A DNA stretch of 64,000 bases from Vallitalea sp. GTDB lineage: Bacteria > Bacillota > Clostridia > Lachnospirales > Vallitaleaceae. How positions within the stretch are numbered: position 1 is the first letter of the stretch; each line of letters starts with the position of its first letter. The notes below the pieces were generated by a model that saw only the letters and a list, made by a program, of their open reading frames with translations, was not told the DNA's origin and ran no database searches. Shown here piece after piece: positions 28,627 through 39,983 of the stretch. The stretch is from assembly GCA_025210515.1 (NCBI GenBank), contig JAOARM010000025.1, forward strand, positions 124,001 to 188,000. The letters run 5' to 3'. A program made the translations under genes and the position numbers.

Positions 28627-29043
28627 TTAATCTTCTGAATCTTTATATTGGCTAACTTCAAGTCTTATAATAGACCTATCTAGTGATGCTTTAGCCTTTT
28701 TTTCATTCATCTCAGCTTCAGCAGCTTTCAGCCTTCTTTCGGCTCTAACTTTCGCTTCTTCAGCTCTTTTTATATCAATTTCATGTGGCCATTCTGCCGC
28801 ATCAGTAAGAATAGTAACTCTTTCTGGAGTAATTTCAACAAACCCTCCATGGATAGCTGCTTTTTCTTCTTTTGAATCATTTTTAATAATCAACATGCCA
28901 CTAACAATAGGTGTTGTAAGAGGAATATGATCACTTAATATACCAATATCACCTTCGCTAGTTTTAAACTCTACTCTATCCACATCTTTTTCATAGAATT
29001 TTCTTTCTGGTGTAACCACTTGTAACAAAAATTTATTGGCCAT
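28627..29043 (-). CDS. atpC: ATP synthase F1 epsilon subunit
   Basis: The product is 138 residues, full length for the family. The N-terminal beta sandwich (FLLQVVTPERKFYEKDVDRVEF, GDIGILSDHIPLTTPIVSG) is followed by the two-helix C-terminal domain (RAEEAKVRAERRLKAAEAEM). Epsilon links the rotor ring to gamma and can brake ATP hydrolysis through its C-terminal helices. It is the last gene of the operon, 11 bases after atpD, and is followed at once by a terminator. Confidence 0.95.
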   Translation of the reverse strand: MANKFLLQVVTPERKFYEKDVDRVEFKTSEGDIGILSDHIPLTTPIVSGMLIIKNDSKEEKAAIHGGFVEITPERVTILTDAAEWPHEIDIKRAEEAKVRAERRLKAAEAEMNEKKAKASLDRSIIRLEVSQYKDSED

Positions 29044-29054
29044 TTAATCACCTA

Positions 29055-30440
<1,386 letters not shown>

Positions 30441-30456
30441 TTATTCTTTCACTCCT

Positions 30457-31326
30457 TTATTTTAGCGCTTCTGCACCACCAACGATTTCTGATAATTCCT
30501 GAGTAATTGATGCTTGTCTAGCTCTATTATATTCAAGGGATAGACCTTCAATCATATCGTTAGCATTATTAGTAGCTGAATCCATGGCAGTCATTCTAGC
30601 ACCATGCTCACTAGCTACTGATTCTCTAAGTGCTCCAAAAATAATACTATTAATATATTTTGGAATAACTTGTTCAAGTACTTCTTCTGGTGAAGGTTCA
30701 TATGTCATCATATCACTAAGTTGTTCACTTTCACCATCTTCATCTTTTTTATCAAATTCTTCTGTATCTACAGGAAGAACTTTTAACAATTTAGGTTCTT
30801 GATTAATAGTTGAATTAAAAGCTGTATATGATATATATAACTCATCAATAACGCCTTCTTTATACATAGCTAATAACTGTTCACCAATTATCATAGCATC
30901 ATTGTATAATGGGTCTTCAACTACATCATTAAACTCTTTTATTATACTATAGCCATTTCTCTTAAGAAAATCTGCACCTTTTTTCCCTACAGCAATAATC
31001 TTAGCATTATCAGGCTTTGCGTCTTTCATTAATAACTTACATACATTTGCATTGTACCCACCAGCTAGCCCTCTATTAGAAGTAATTATAATATATCCTT
31101 TGTTTTTAACTTCTCTCTTAGTTAAAAAAGGATGATTTATATTATTACTACGCTCTAAAATAGAACCTATAGTCTCATGCATTTTATTGAAGTAAGGTCT
31201 TGTTTCAGATGCTTTATCTTTTGCCTTTTGTAGTTTTGCAGTTGCTACTAATTTCATAGCTTTTGTTATTTTCTGTGTACTTTGTATACTGTTCTTTCTT
31301 CTTTTAATATCTCTCATGGATGCCAT
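30457..31326 (-). CDS. atpG: ATP synthase F1 gamma subunit
   Basis: The product is 289 residues. The N-terminal coiled coil begins MRDIKRRKNSIQSTQKITKA, the globular region has IITSNRGLAGGYNANV, and the C-terminal helix ends NRARQASITQELSEIVGGAE, all diagnostic. Gamma is the central shaft that couples ring rotation to beta-subunit conformational changes. The 4-base gap from atpA suggests translational coupling. An acidic stretch at about 193-206 (DTEEFDKKDEDGESEQ) is somewhat longer than usual. Confidence 0.96.
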   Translation of the reverse strand: MASMRDIKRRKNSIQSTQKITKAMKLVATAKLQKAKDKASETRPYFNKMHETIGSILERSNNINHPFLTKREVKNKGYIIITSNRGLAGGYNANVCKLLMKDAKPDNAKIIAVGKKGADFLKRNGYSIIKEFNDVVEDPLYNDAMIIGEQLLAMYKEGVIDELYISYTAFNSTINQEPKLLKVLPVDTEEFDKKDEDGESEQLSDMMTYEPSPEEVLEQVIPKYINSIIFGALRESVASEHGARMTAMDSATNNANDMIEGLSLEYNRARQASITQELSEIVGGAEALK

Positions 31327-31330
31327 GGCA

Positions 31331-32854
31331 TCACACCTCTTTACCTAGGTTTTTGTACCCGCTTTTAAATTCTTCGATTACAGAAGCAATCTTTTTATTT
31401 AATTCATCAGTTAATCCATCTTTTGATGCAATCTCTTTTGTTAACTCTGGATATTTTGTTTCAACAAATTCAATAAGTTTTTCTTGGAAATCTCCAATTG
31501 ATGATACTTCAATGTCCATTAAATACTTATTAGTTGCTGCATATAAAATTATAACTTGATGTGCAACAGTCATAGGTCTATATTGAGGTTGTTTTAGTAC
31601 TTCAATAATTCTTTCACCTTGGTCAAGTCTTTCTTTTGTTTCTTTATCAAGATCTGAACCAAATTGAGCAAAAGCCGCAAGCTCTCTATATTGAGCTAGC
31701 TCCATACGAATTGGACCTGCTATCTTCTTCATAGCTTTTATTTGTGCAGCTCCACCAACCCTTGATACAGACAGACCAGGGTTAATCGCTGGACGAACAC
31801 CTGCATTAAACAGCTCTGTTTCTAAGTAAATTTGACCATCTGTTATTGAAATAACGTTTGTTGGAATATACGCTGAAACGTCACCTGCTTGAGTTTCAAT
31901 AATAGGAAGTGCTGTAATTGAACCTCCGCCATACTCTGCAGATACTTTAGCTGCTCTTTCTAATAATCTTGAATGAAGATAGAATACGTCTCCAGGGTAT
32001 GCCTCACGTCCTGGTGGTCTTCTAAGTAATAATGACAGTGCACGATAAGCAACTGCGTGCTTAGACAAATCATCATATATGATAAGAACGTCTTTACCAT
32101 TTTCCATCCATTCTTCTCCAATTGTAACACCTGCATATGGAGAAATATATTGAAGAGGTGCAAGTTCAGAAGCTGTTGCCGCTACAACAGTTGTATAGTC
32201 CATAGCACCATTTTCTTCTAGAGTTTTAACAATACCTGCAACTGTAGAAGCTTTTTGTCCAATAGCAACATAGATACATAATACATCTTGACCTTTTTGG
32301 TTAATAATTGTATCAAGTGCTATAGCAGTTTTACCAGTTTGTCTATCTCCGATTATTAATTCACGCTGTCCTCTTCCAATTGGAACCATTGAGTCAATAG
32401 CTTTGATTCCAGTTTGTAATGGTGTATCAACAGATTTTCTTGTGATAACACCTGGAGCAACCCTTTCTACCTGACGATATGTATCAGTATTAATTGGGCC
32501 TTTTCCATCAATTGGTTGACCTAATGCATTAACAACACGACCAATTAGTGCATCTCCAACTGGCACTTCAGCAACTTTACCTGTTGCTTTTACAATATCG
32601 CCTTCTTTTATATTTTCATCAGAACCCATTAAAACAGCACCAACATTATCCTGCTCTAAGTTAAGTACCATTCCATATACGTCTCCTGGGAATTCTAACA
32701 ATTCACCAGCCATTGCTTTTTCAAGTCCGTGAATACGAGCTATACCGTCAGCTACTTGAATAACAGTACCAACATCAGCAACTTCAAGTTCTGTTTTATA
32801 TCTTTTGATTTGTTCTTTTATCACTGAACTTATTTCTTCAGGTCTTAAATTCAT
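31331..32854 (-). CDS. atpA: ATP synthase F1 alpha subunit
   Basis: The product is 507 residues with non-catalytic Walker [10 protein letters not shown] (about 169-177), [21 protein letters not shown], and [20 protein letters not shown], all canonical. Alpha alternates with beta in F1. The ribosome site is unusual: the sequence upstream of ATG 32854 is GGCGGTGGAACCTTACC, where the CTTAC could pair with GTAAG about 25 bases upstream. Mild structural control of alpha translation is possible. A 97-base gap separates it from atpH, larger than the other F1 gaps. Confidence 0.97.
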   Translation of the reverse strand: MNLRPEEISSVIKEQIKRYKTELEVADVGTVIQVADGIARIHGLEKAMAGELLEFPGDVYGMVLNLEQDNVGAVLMGSDENIKEGDIVKATGKVAEVPVGDALIGRVVNALGQPIDGKGPINTDTYRQVERVAPGVITRKSVDTPLQTGIKAIDSMVPIGRGQRELIIGDRQTGKTAIALDTIINQKGQDVLCIYVAIGQKASTVAGIVKTLEENGAMDYTTVVAATASELAPLQYISPYAGVTIGEEWMENGKDVLIIYDDLSKHAVAYRALSLLLRRPPGREAYPGDVFYLHSRLLERAAKVSAEYGGGSITALPIIETQAGDVSAYIPTNVISITDGQIYLETELFNAGVRPAINPGLSVSRVGGAAQIKAMKKIAGPIRMELAQYRELAAFAQFGSDLDKETKERLDQGERIIEVLKQPQYRPMTVAHQVIILYAATNKYLMDIEVSSIGDFQEKLIEFVETKYPELTKEIASKDGLTDELNKKIASVIEEFKSGYKNLGKEV

Positions 32855-32951
32855 GGTAAGGTTCCACCGCCTTTCTGTAAATCTTACTGTTATACCTTTC
32901 TTAGGTACATAATAATTTCTATTAAATAAATCTTATAAGTTTACTATATTT

Positions 32952-33488
32952 TTATATTGCATATAATTCTTTTGATATGGCTTCGATTTTTCCTCTTATA
33001 CTATTGTCTACGATTCTATCACCAATTCTTATAATCAAACCGCCGATTAAACTCTCGTCTACATTTAGTTTAAGAATTATTTTCTTACTAGTTGTTTCTT
33101 CAAGTCGCTTCTTAATATCATCTATCTGTTTATCTGTTAAAGATGTAGCAGATGTGACATAAGCTTTTGCATTTCCTTCATAATCATCGATTTCATTTAT
33201 ACAGTAATCAATAATATCCAGTAAATTACTTGCTCTACCTTTTTTGATAGAAACTACTAAAAGCCCTAGTATTTCTTTTGATACTTTTCCTTCAAACACA
33301 TTCTCTATCATTGCAATCTTATCATCTGCAATAACTTTAGGATGGTTTAATAGATTTGTAAAATCTTTCTCTTCATGAAATACATCTTTTATCCATTGAA
33401 GCTGCTCTTTGAAGAATTCAACTTGATTTGTCTCCACGGCAAGCTCAAATAAAGCTGATCCATATCTTTTTGCTACTAATTCAACCAT
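32952..33488 (-). CDS. atpH: ATP synthase F1 delta subunit
   Basis: The product is 178 residues, family length. The N-terminal helical bundle (VAKRYGSALFELAVETNQ) and C-terminal KIILKLNVDESLIGGLIIRI are diagnostic. Delta joins the peripheral stalk (b subunits) to the top of F1. Its start overlaps the last 13 bases of atpF, so the two are probably translationally coupled. Confidence 0.95.
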   Translation of the reverse strand: MVELVAKRYGSALFELAVETNQVEFFKEQLQWIKDVFHEEKDFTNLLNHPKVIADDKIAMIENVFEGKVSKEILGLLVVSIKKGRASNLLDIIDYCINEIDDYEGNAKAYVTSATSLTDKQIDDIKKRLEETTSKKIILKLNVDESLIGGLIIRIGDRIVDNSIRGKIEAISKELYAI

Positions 33489-34063
33489 GTTTCTTCACCC
33501 ATTGATTCTAAAGTCTCGTCTAATAACTTATCACTTGTACTCTTATCAATAGATGACGCTACAAATTTGCTTGCCAAAACTTTAGCAACGTCAATAATTT
33601 CTACCTTGATATCATCTTTTGCTTTTTCTTTTTCTCGTTCAATTTCTGTGCTAGCTCTCGCCATCAGTCTATCTGCTTCTTCGTTAGCTTCTTTAATAAT
33701 TTCTCTTTCCTTATTAAGTGCTTTCTTTCTAGCCTCTTCAAGGATTTCATTAGCTTCTTTATTAATATTAGCTAATTTTTCTTCATATTCTTTTTTGAGA
33801 TCCATTGTTTTATGTTTCTCATTTTTAATGTAATCATATTCATTAGCTATTGAATCTTTTCGTTTTTGTAAAATCTCTCTAACTGGATTTAACAATATTC
33901 TACCGATTAAGTAAAATAGTAATAATATACTTACAATATGAAAAAGAGTCTGAGCTACCATCTGCATATCAAAACCTACTATTCTGGTTTTTTCGGCTGC
34001 TGATGCTAAAACAACACTTTGTGCCTTGAACCCTGTTAGAAAAACACCAACTATACTATTCAA
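33476..34063 (-). CDS. atpF: ATP synthase Fo b subunit (peripheral stalk)
   Basis: The product is 195 residues. Start is TTG 34063, nine bases after AAAGGAGG. A single membrane helix (AQTLFHIVSILLLFYLIGRI) is followed by the conserved LLNPVREILQKRKDSI and a long charged coiled coil. A hydrophobic extra N-terminus of about 30 residues precedes the helix (VGVFLTGFKAQSVVLASAAE), slightly longer than typical. The b subunits form the stator arm binding delta. Confidence 0.93.
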   Translation of the reverse strand: MNSIVGVFLTGFKAQSVVLASAAEKTRIVGFDMQMVAQTLFHIVSILLLFYLIGRILLNPVREILQKRKDSIANEYDYIKNEKHKTMDLKKEYEEKLANINKEANEILEEARKKALNKEREIIKEANEEADRLMARASTEIEREKEKAKDDIKVEIIDVAKVLASKFVASSIDKSTSDKLLDETLESMGEETWLN

Positions 34064-34146
34064 GTTCTCTTTCCTCCTTTCATTAAAAGAACGCTAAAAA
34101 TACGCGCTCTAAGGAGTGAAAGGGGCTTATTACCCTCTCACATATA

Positions 34147-34458
<312 letters not shown>

Positions 34459-34561
34459 CTATTTCTTCATTTTCTTTGAATATATAATATATACATAAGT
34501 CAATGAATTATAATTAAACATTTCTAGATTTTATTATATTTAACCCGAGAATTAGATTCTC

Positions 34562-35128
<567 letters not shown>

Positions 35129-35171
35129 CTATATTGAAAGCTTCATTCATATTCAATATATTTTAAATAAT

Positions 35172-35888
35172 CTAATCCATTGCACTAGATACAAATGTCA
35201 TACTTAACATTACAAAAATAAATGCTTGTAATACACCAGCAAACACATCAAAATAACCATGTAATGCTGTTGGTAAACCAATTAACGCAGGCCAAGGCAA
35301 ATTATAATATAATCCCATAATAATTGTTCCACCTAATATATTTCCGAAAAGACGGAAACTAAGAGAAATTGGATTAGCAAGTTCTCCAATAATATTAAGA
35401 GGTGTCATTGGCCACATAGGTTCCGTTAATCCTTTTGCCCATTTTAAAACACCTTTAGATTTTATACCATAACCTTGAATCATGAAAAATGTAATAAGTG
35501 CTAAGGCAAATGTAACAGCTGCATCTGCTGTTGGGGGTCTTAGAAACCCAATGCTAAAGTTACCATCATCGAATTTTGGACCAATTAATAACCCAGATAA
35601 ATTACATAGCAAAATGAAAACAAACATGCCTCCATAAAAAGATGAAAATTTCATTCCATGCTCTCCCATAGTAGAAGTTGTAAAATTATCTAAGAGTTCT
35701 ACAATCCATTCAATAACATTTTGGACACCTGATGGTATTTTCTTTGGATTTAAAATTGTTTTTCTAATTATTAATGCAATTATTATTAAAACAATTCCAA
35801 TTAACCACGCATTTACCATTGATTCAGTAATCCATAGTTCAAAATTACCAATTTTTATGGTTTTGGCAACATGAATACCAAGATCCAT
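35172..35888 (-). CDS. atpB: ATP synthase Fo a subunit
   Basis: The product is 238 residues and hydrophobic, with about five or six membrane helices. It has the essential stator Arg in NPISLSFRLFGNILGG and the conserved C-terminal segment VFAGVLQAFIFVMLSM. It provides the ion half-channels next to the c ring. The ribosome site is AGGAAAGGAGAG, close to the ATG. Confidence 0.95.
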   Translation of the reverse strand: MDLGIHVAKTIKIGNFELWITESMVNAWLIGIVLIIIALIIRKTILNPKKIPSGVQNVIEWIVELLDNFTTSTMGEHGMKFSSFYGGMFVFILLCNLSGLLIGPKFDDGNFSIGFLRPPTADAAVTFALALITFFMIQGYGIKSKGVLKWAKGLTEPMWPMTPLNIIGELANPISLSFRLFGNILGGTIIMGLYYNLPWPALIGLPTALHGYFDVFAGVLQAFIFVMLSMTFVSSAMD

Positions 35889-35952
35889 AAGCGAACTCTC
35901 CTTTCCGCGTAGGAAAAGTTAAGAAATTTTTATTTTAACTGTTCCTTAACTC

Positions 35953-36384
35953 TTAAAAATCTGACTCTACCTCTTCATCTTCCCACTCGAGGAATTCTAC
36001 AGAGCCATCTTTCGGTGTTGGTTTTTCTATATATCCTTGCCAATATGCGGCTACTTTAGGAGATATAAGTGAAATAACTACACCTACAAAACTGATAGTC
36101 GGTTCTAGAATACCAATAATTAGTACTAGAATTGTTAGTAAGTATCTTAAAAAATAATGAAAACTAACATATGTCTGTGCTGCTTTTGAAGGTTTAGTTA
36201 AACCTTTTCTAAGAGTTGTTTCCATTAGTTTTATCTTTAATATAGAAAATATACCTCCTAGAGCTAATCCTTTACTATAGGCAACTACATCTTCAACAAA
36301 AAATAATCCTATTATAAACGCTCCTATGACTATAATAGTAATTTTGATTGTTAATAAAATGACAATAGATTTTTTTGAATCCAT
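35953..36384 (-). CDS. atpI: AtpI-like ATP synthase accessory membrane protein
   Basis: The product is 143 residues with about four membrane helices (IVILLTIKITIIVIGAFIIG, ALGGIFSILKIKLM, YFLRYLLTILVLIIGIL, and FVGVVISLISPKVAAYW). It ends in a very acidic tail (EFLEWEDEEVESDF). This fits the ATP synthase I family that sits between AtpZ and subunit a and assists c-ring assembly or ion supply. It abuts the 76-residue gene upstream with a 1-base gap. Confidence 0.75.
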   Translation of the reverse strand: MDSKKSIVILLTIKITIIVIGAFIIGLFFVEDVVAYSKGLALGGIFSILKIKLMETTLRKGLTKPSKAAQTYVSFHYFLRYLLTILVLIIGILEPTISFVGVVISLISPKVAAYWQGYIEKPTPKDGSVEFLEWEDEEVESDF

Positions 36385-36385
36385 A

Positions 36386-36616
36386 CTACGAATCCTTCTT
36401 TCTACGGTTACTACCTTTCATTGCAATAACATATAAATTACGAAAAGCAGAAAGCACGCCTAATATAGTAAAAACAATTAAAAATATAGCTCCAGTATCA
36501 AAAATTCCATCAAGAAAATTCCCAAAAAGTATACAACCAATTATAGGTATTGCCATTAGAAATCCTACTTGACTTATTAAAGATAAACTTTTTAACACAT
36601 TTGAATCAAATTTCAT
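36386..36616 (-). CDS. AtpZ/AtpI-family small membrane protein
   Basis: The product is 76 residues with two membrane helices (LISQVGFLMAIPIIGCILFG and GAIFLIVFTILGVLSAFRNL) and a basic C-terminus, the AtpZ (F0F1-ATPase subunit Ca2+/Mg2+ transporter-like) pattern. It is the first gene of the operon, with AAGGAGAAACTT before the ATG. Homologues have been linked to Mg2+/Ca2+ transport or ring assembly, still debated. Confidence 0.75.
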   Translation of the reverse strand: MKFDSNVLKSLSLISQVGFLMAIPIIGCILFGNFLDGIFDTGAIFLIVFTILGVLSAFRNLYVIAMKGSNRRKKDS

Positions 36617-36637
36617 AAGTTTCTCCTTTATAAAAGT

Positions 36638-36666
36638 ATTATACTCATGATTTTGCCATATGTCTA
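36638..36666 (-). promoter_or_regulatory. SigA promoter of the atp operon
   Basis: On the minus strand TAGACA (36661-36666) is spaced exactly 17 bases from TATAAT (36638-36643), 22 bases upstream of the first atp gene. Read-through from wecB is also possible because no terminator follows wecB. Confidence 0.7.
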
Positions 36667-36748
36667 CAATCTTCGCTATTTTTTAGAATCTATATTAACA
36701 TAATATTATGATATATTTATATATAACAATATAATATGCACAATAAAC

Positions 36749-37867
36749 TTATTTAAAATTCTTTATAATAATATCTACAATCCTATTTGATGCATTTCCA
36801 TCTCCATATGGATTAACGGCTTTTGCCATTTTATTGTATTCATTTTCATCGTTAAGTAATGTTTTAGTTAATTCATAAATATTATTTAACTCAGTGCCAG
36901 CTAGTTTTAGAGTTCCTGCTTCTACTCCTTCTGGTCTTTCTGTAACATTTCTTAAAACAATAACAGGTTTACCCATTGATGGAACTTCTTCTTGCAACCC
37001 ACCAGAATCTGTTAAAACTAAATAAGATTTATTTAATAGATTATGCATATCTTGCATTTCAAGTGGTTCTAGTAAGTGTATTCTTTCATGATTATCTAAT
37101 ATATCATAAGCCACTTCTCTTACAGCCGGATTTTTATGCACTGCATAAACCACTTCTACATCTTCATTGTCTTCTACAATCTTTTTAACTGCTTGACAAA
37201 TATTTTCTAAAGGTTCCCCCAAATTTTCTCTTCTATGAGCTGTCATTGCAATAACCTTATTATTATCATAATCTAATTTATTTAATTCATCTACCTTAAA
37301 CTTATATTCATCAGTGATAGTTGTTTTTAACGCATCAATAACCGTATTTCCTGTAACAAAAATACTATCTTCATCTACGCCTTCTTTCAATAAATGATTT
37401 TGAGCTGTAGTAGTAGGTGCAAAATGAAAATCTGCTATACTTCCTGTTAACTTTCTATTCATTTCTTCTGGAAAAGGTTGATATTTATCAAATGTTCTTA
37501 GCCCAGCTTCTACATGACCAACTTTTACTTTATTATAAAATGCTGCTAATGATGCAACAAAAGTCGTTGTGGTGTCTCCATGTACAAGTACAATATCAGG
37601 GTTTACTTCACTAATTACATTACCTAGACCCTCTAATGCTCTCGTAGTAATACCTGTCAAAGTTTGTCTTTCTTTCATAATATCTAAGTCATAATCTGGT
37701 GTCAGATTAAAAACTTCAAGTACTTGATCTAACATCTCTCTATGTTGTGCAGTTACACAAACAATACTTTCTACTTCATCAGAGTTTTGAAGGGCTTTTA
37801 CAACTGGAGCCATCTTTATAGCTTCTGGTCTAGTCCCAAAAACACTCATTACTTTTATTTTGGACAT
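36749..37867 (-). CDS. wecB: UDP-N-acetylglucosamine 2-epimerase (non-hydrolysing)
   Basis: The product is 372 residues, family length. Motifs include SVFGTRPEAIKMAPVVKAL, HVEAGLRTFDKYQPFPEEMN, TAHRRENLG, LTDSGGLQEEVPSMGKPV and RPEGVEAG, all diagnostic. It makes UDP-ManNAc from UDP-GlcNAc for wall teichoic acid or capsule linkage units. The TagO-like enzyme encoded nearby would act in the same pathway. The ATG follows TAGGGAGGAATTAGGAA. Confidence 0.95.
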   Translation of the reverse strand: MSKIKVMSVFGTRPEAIKMAPVVKALQNSDEVESIVCVTAQHREMLDQVLEVFNLTPDYDLDIMKERQTLTGITTRALEGLGNVISEVNPDIVLVHGDTTTTFVASLAAFYNKVKVGHVEAGLRTFDKYQPFPEEMNRKLTGSIADFHFAPTTTAQNHLLKEGVDEDSIFVTGNTVIDALKTTITDEYKFKVDELNKLDYDNNKVIAMTAHRRENLGEPLENICQAVKKIVEDNEDVEVVYAVHKNPAVREVAYDILDNHERIHLLEPLEMQDMHNLLNKSYLVLTDSGGLQEEVPSMGKPVIVLRNVTERPEGVEAGTLKLAGTELNNIYELTKTLLNDENEYNKMAKAVNPYGDGNASNRIVDIIIKNFK

Positions 37868-37983
37868 TTCCTAATTCCTCCCTATATATAAGAAAATATC
37901 ATAATCAATAATTCAGTATATCTATTATTAATTCCCCAATATTAAAAGATAATTTTTCTTTGTGAAAAAATAATCTATTTTAT

Positions 37984-38011
37984 ATTATACATCAATTTAC
38001 ATTATATGCAA
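37984..38011 (-). promoter_or_regulatory. putative promoter of wecB
   Basis: On the minus strand TTGCAT (38006-38011), 16 bases, TATAAT (37984-37989) lies about 120 bases upstream of wecB. The rest of the 339-base divergent region (37868-38206) holds the plus-strand regulatory site listed next and no gene. Confidence 0.5.
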
Positions 38012-38134
38012 AATAATTATTGATAAACTTTATAAGTAATTTAACCTTTTCCTATGAATATTGATAAAATATAATAAATGTCATCTTTCGTGATAAATTT
38101 ATATAAGCCAAATTGTTAATAAAATCAAATAAAA

Positions 38135-38177
38135 TAAGTATACCAGTTTATATTAGGTATAATTTTTGGTATACTTA
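38135..38177 (+). promoter_or_regulatory. inverted repeat around -10 box upstream of the ACT gene
   Basis: A perfect 10-bp inverted repeat (TAAGTATACC 38135-38144 and GGTATACTTA 38168-38177) flanks a TATAAT at 38158-38163, about 45 bases before the plus-strand ACT gene. This placement suits a repressor operator over the promoter. The -35 is poor, which would fit activation or weak expression. It could alternatively be a hairpin in a transcript from further upstream. Confidence 0.45.
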
Positions 38178-38206
38178 TAGAATATGACACACATAGGAGT
38201 GATTAT

Positions 38207-38671
38207 ATGAATAAAATTATTAGTAAGCTTACAATTACAGAAAATGTTACACTAGTAACATTAGCAAACATTCCCATTAATGATAAGATTATTGCTAACA
38301 TTTTCACCTCTTTAGCTGATGCAAATTTGAATATTGATATGATAAGCCAAACCTCTCCTTTAAAAGGAAAAATCAATATTTCTTTTACATTAGCAGATGA
38401 TGATTTATTCACTGCAATACAAACACTCAAAACCTATAAAAAAGATATTCCTAATTTAAGAATTGATGTTAATTCAAATAACACAAAATTATCTTTGTAT
38501 GATAATAATATGAAATTGTCATGTGGTGTTGCAGCAAAAACTATGGCATTACTTTCAGAGGCTAATATTGACATAAAAATGATAACAACTTCTGAAATTG
38601 ACATTTCATATCTTATCTATGCTTCCGATCAAAAGAAAGCAATAAGAGCTCTTAACCAAATTATTATATAG
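38207..38671 (+). CDS. orphan tandem-ACT-domain protein, aspartokinase-regulatory-like
   Basis: The product is 154 residues on the plus strand, the only convincing gene in that direction. It has two ACT domains. Residues 10-80 (IFTSLADANLNIDMISQTSP) and 85-154 (CGVAAKTMALLSEANIDIKM and TTSEIDISYLIYASDQKKAI) resemble the C-terminal allosteric half of aspartate kinases. There is no kinase domain, so it cannot be an aspartokinase. Free-standing ACT proteins usually sense amino acids and bind a partner enzyme. The ribosome site is AGGAG, 8 bases before ATG. Confidence 0.75.
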   Translation: MNKIISKLTITENVTLVTLANIPINDKIIANIFTSLADANLNIDMISQTSPLKGKINISFTLADDDLFTAIQTLKTYKKDIPNLRIDVNSNNTKLSLYDNNMKLSCGVAAKTMALLSEANIDIKMITTSEIDISYLIYASDQKKAIRALNQIII

Positions 38672-38703
38672 CTATAATTTTAATTATAAAGCGTTAAAAC
38701 AAA

Positions 38704-38885
38704 GTGGCGTCTCATAATACATTTTTAATGGCAATATATAGAAAGATAGACTAGGTTTAGCGATAAGCTAAGCCAGTACGGCGTAGCCATATTCTTTAAA
38801 CAAAACGTTTAAGGATATGAATAGCTAAATCTAGTCTATCTTTCAAAAACTGCAAACCTCAAGAAAAATGTATATGAGACAGCCC
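38704..38885. mobile_element. MITE-like palindromic element, copy B
   Basis: This 182-bp relative of the element at 9618-9788 is in the opposite orientation. The right end (complement gggctgtctcatatacattt) matches the family end well; the left end has drifted (gtggcgtctcataataca). The internal parts tagactaggtttagc and gctaaatctagtcta match copy A read backwards, as does the central acgtttaaggatatgaatagc. It ends one base before the stop codon of the tagO-like gene, and follows the convergent ACT gene by 32 bases, so it may serve as a bidirectional terminator. Confidence 0.75.
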
Positions 38886-38886
38886 T

Positions 38887-39951
38887 TTATTTATTATTTT
38901 TCTTTAATTTTGAGAACATAAAGTCAACAAACCAAACTATTAAGATCAAGCAAATAATAATTACAGCAAGCTCAAAATCATTCATAGCTATAAGTATTCC
39001 TGCTATACCAAAACTACCACTAACGCCATATAATGTAAGAACCACTCGCTTATGACTATATCCTCTATCCATTAATCTATGGTGTAAATGACCTCTATCA
39101 GCTTGCATAACAGGTTTCCCATTAATAACTCGTCTTAGAATGGCAAAAAAAGTATCAAATATCGGCAATCCAAGAATTAGTATAGCTACAATTATAGTAA
39201 TTGCGGTATAGCTTTTAATAAATCCCTGTATAGAAATAACTGATAATGTAAATCCTAAAAACGTTGAACCTGTATCTCCCATAAAGATTGTTGCAGGACT
39301 AAAATTATGAGGAAGAAATCCTAAGCAAGAGCCTGCGAGAGCCGCTGTTAATAAAATTGCCGTTGGTTCTCCATATAATATAGATATAAACATCAAACAT
39401 AAAGCAGCTATTGATGATACTCCAGCAGCTAGTCCATCAAGTCCATCTATTAGATTAACCGCATTAGTAATCCCTATTATCCATATGATAGTAATTACAT
39501 TACTAAAAGAGCCTAACATTATCATCCCGGATGTAGCCCACGGCCAAGAGAAAGCATGGATTGTTGTTCCTGTAGATACAACAATTAGTGCTGCTAATAT
39601 TTGAAAAAACAATTTTTTCTTTGCTGATAAATCATATATATCATCTAATAAACCAACAATAGTTATTACAATTCCTCCACCTATTAAAGCTACTAGATGA
39701 GTTAATTCAAGATTACTAATTAATGGTGCAATTATTAATACTGTAATTACAAACCCCATTACAATTGCCATTCCACCCGCTAAAGGCATTGGCTTATCAT
39801 GCATTCCTCTAGCTTTTGGCATATCTATAGCTCCAACTTTAAAAGCAATTTTTTTACTAATAGGTGTAGTAATACATGCTATTACAAACGCTATAATAAA
39901 CGCTATAATATATATTAAATTACTATTTATCCCTTCCAAAAAATTAAACAT
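38887..39951 (-). CDS. tagO: undecaprenyl-phosphate GlcNAc-1-phosphate transferase
   Basis: The product is 354 residues with about ten membrane helices. The MraY/WecA/TagO family motifs are complete: DMPKARGMHDKPMPLAGG, GLLDDIYDLSAKKK, NAVNLIDGLDGLAAG, TIFMGDTGSTFLGF and the HLHHRLMDRG loop that favours UDP-GlcNAc (WecA/TagO type). It loads GlcNAc-P on the lipid carrier, the first step of wall teichoic acid or secondary wall polymer synthesis, consistent with wecB nearby and the SLH proteins that bind such polymers. Confidence 0.9.
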   Translation of the reverse strand: MFNFLEGINSNLIYIIAFIIAFVIACITTPISKKIAFKVGAIDMPKARGMHDKPMPLAGGMAIVMGFVITVLIIAPLISNLELTHLVALIGGGIVITIVGLLDDIYDLSAKKKLFFQILAALIVVSTGTTIHAFSWPWATSGMIMLGSFSNVITIIWIIGITNAVNLIDGLDGLAAGVSSIAALCLMFISILYGEPTAILLTAALAGSCLGFLPHNFSPATIFMGDTGSTFLGFTLSVISIQGFIKSYTAITIIVAILILGLPIFDTFFAILRRVINGKPVMQADRGHLHHRLMDRGYSHKRVVLTLYGVSGSFGIAGILIAMNDFELAVIIICLILIVWFVDFMFSKLKKNNK

Positions 39952-39983
39952 TTTTACATCTCCCTAAAATACCACCTGTGTTT

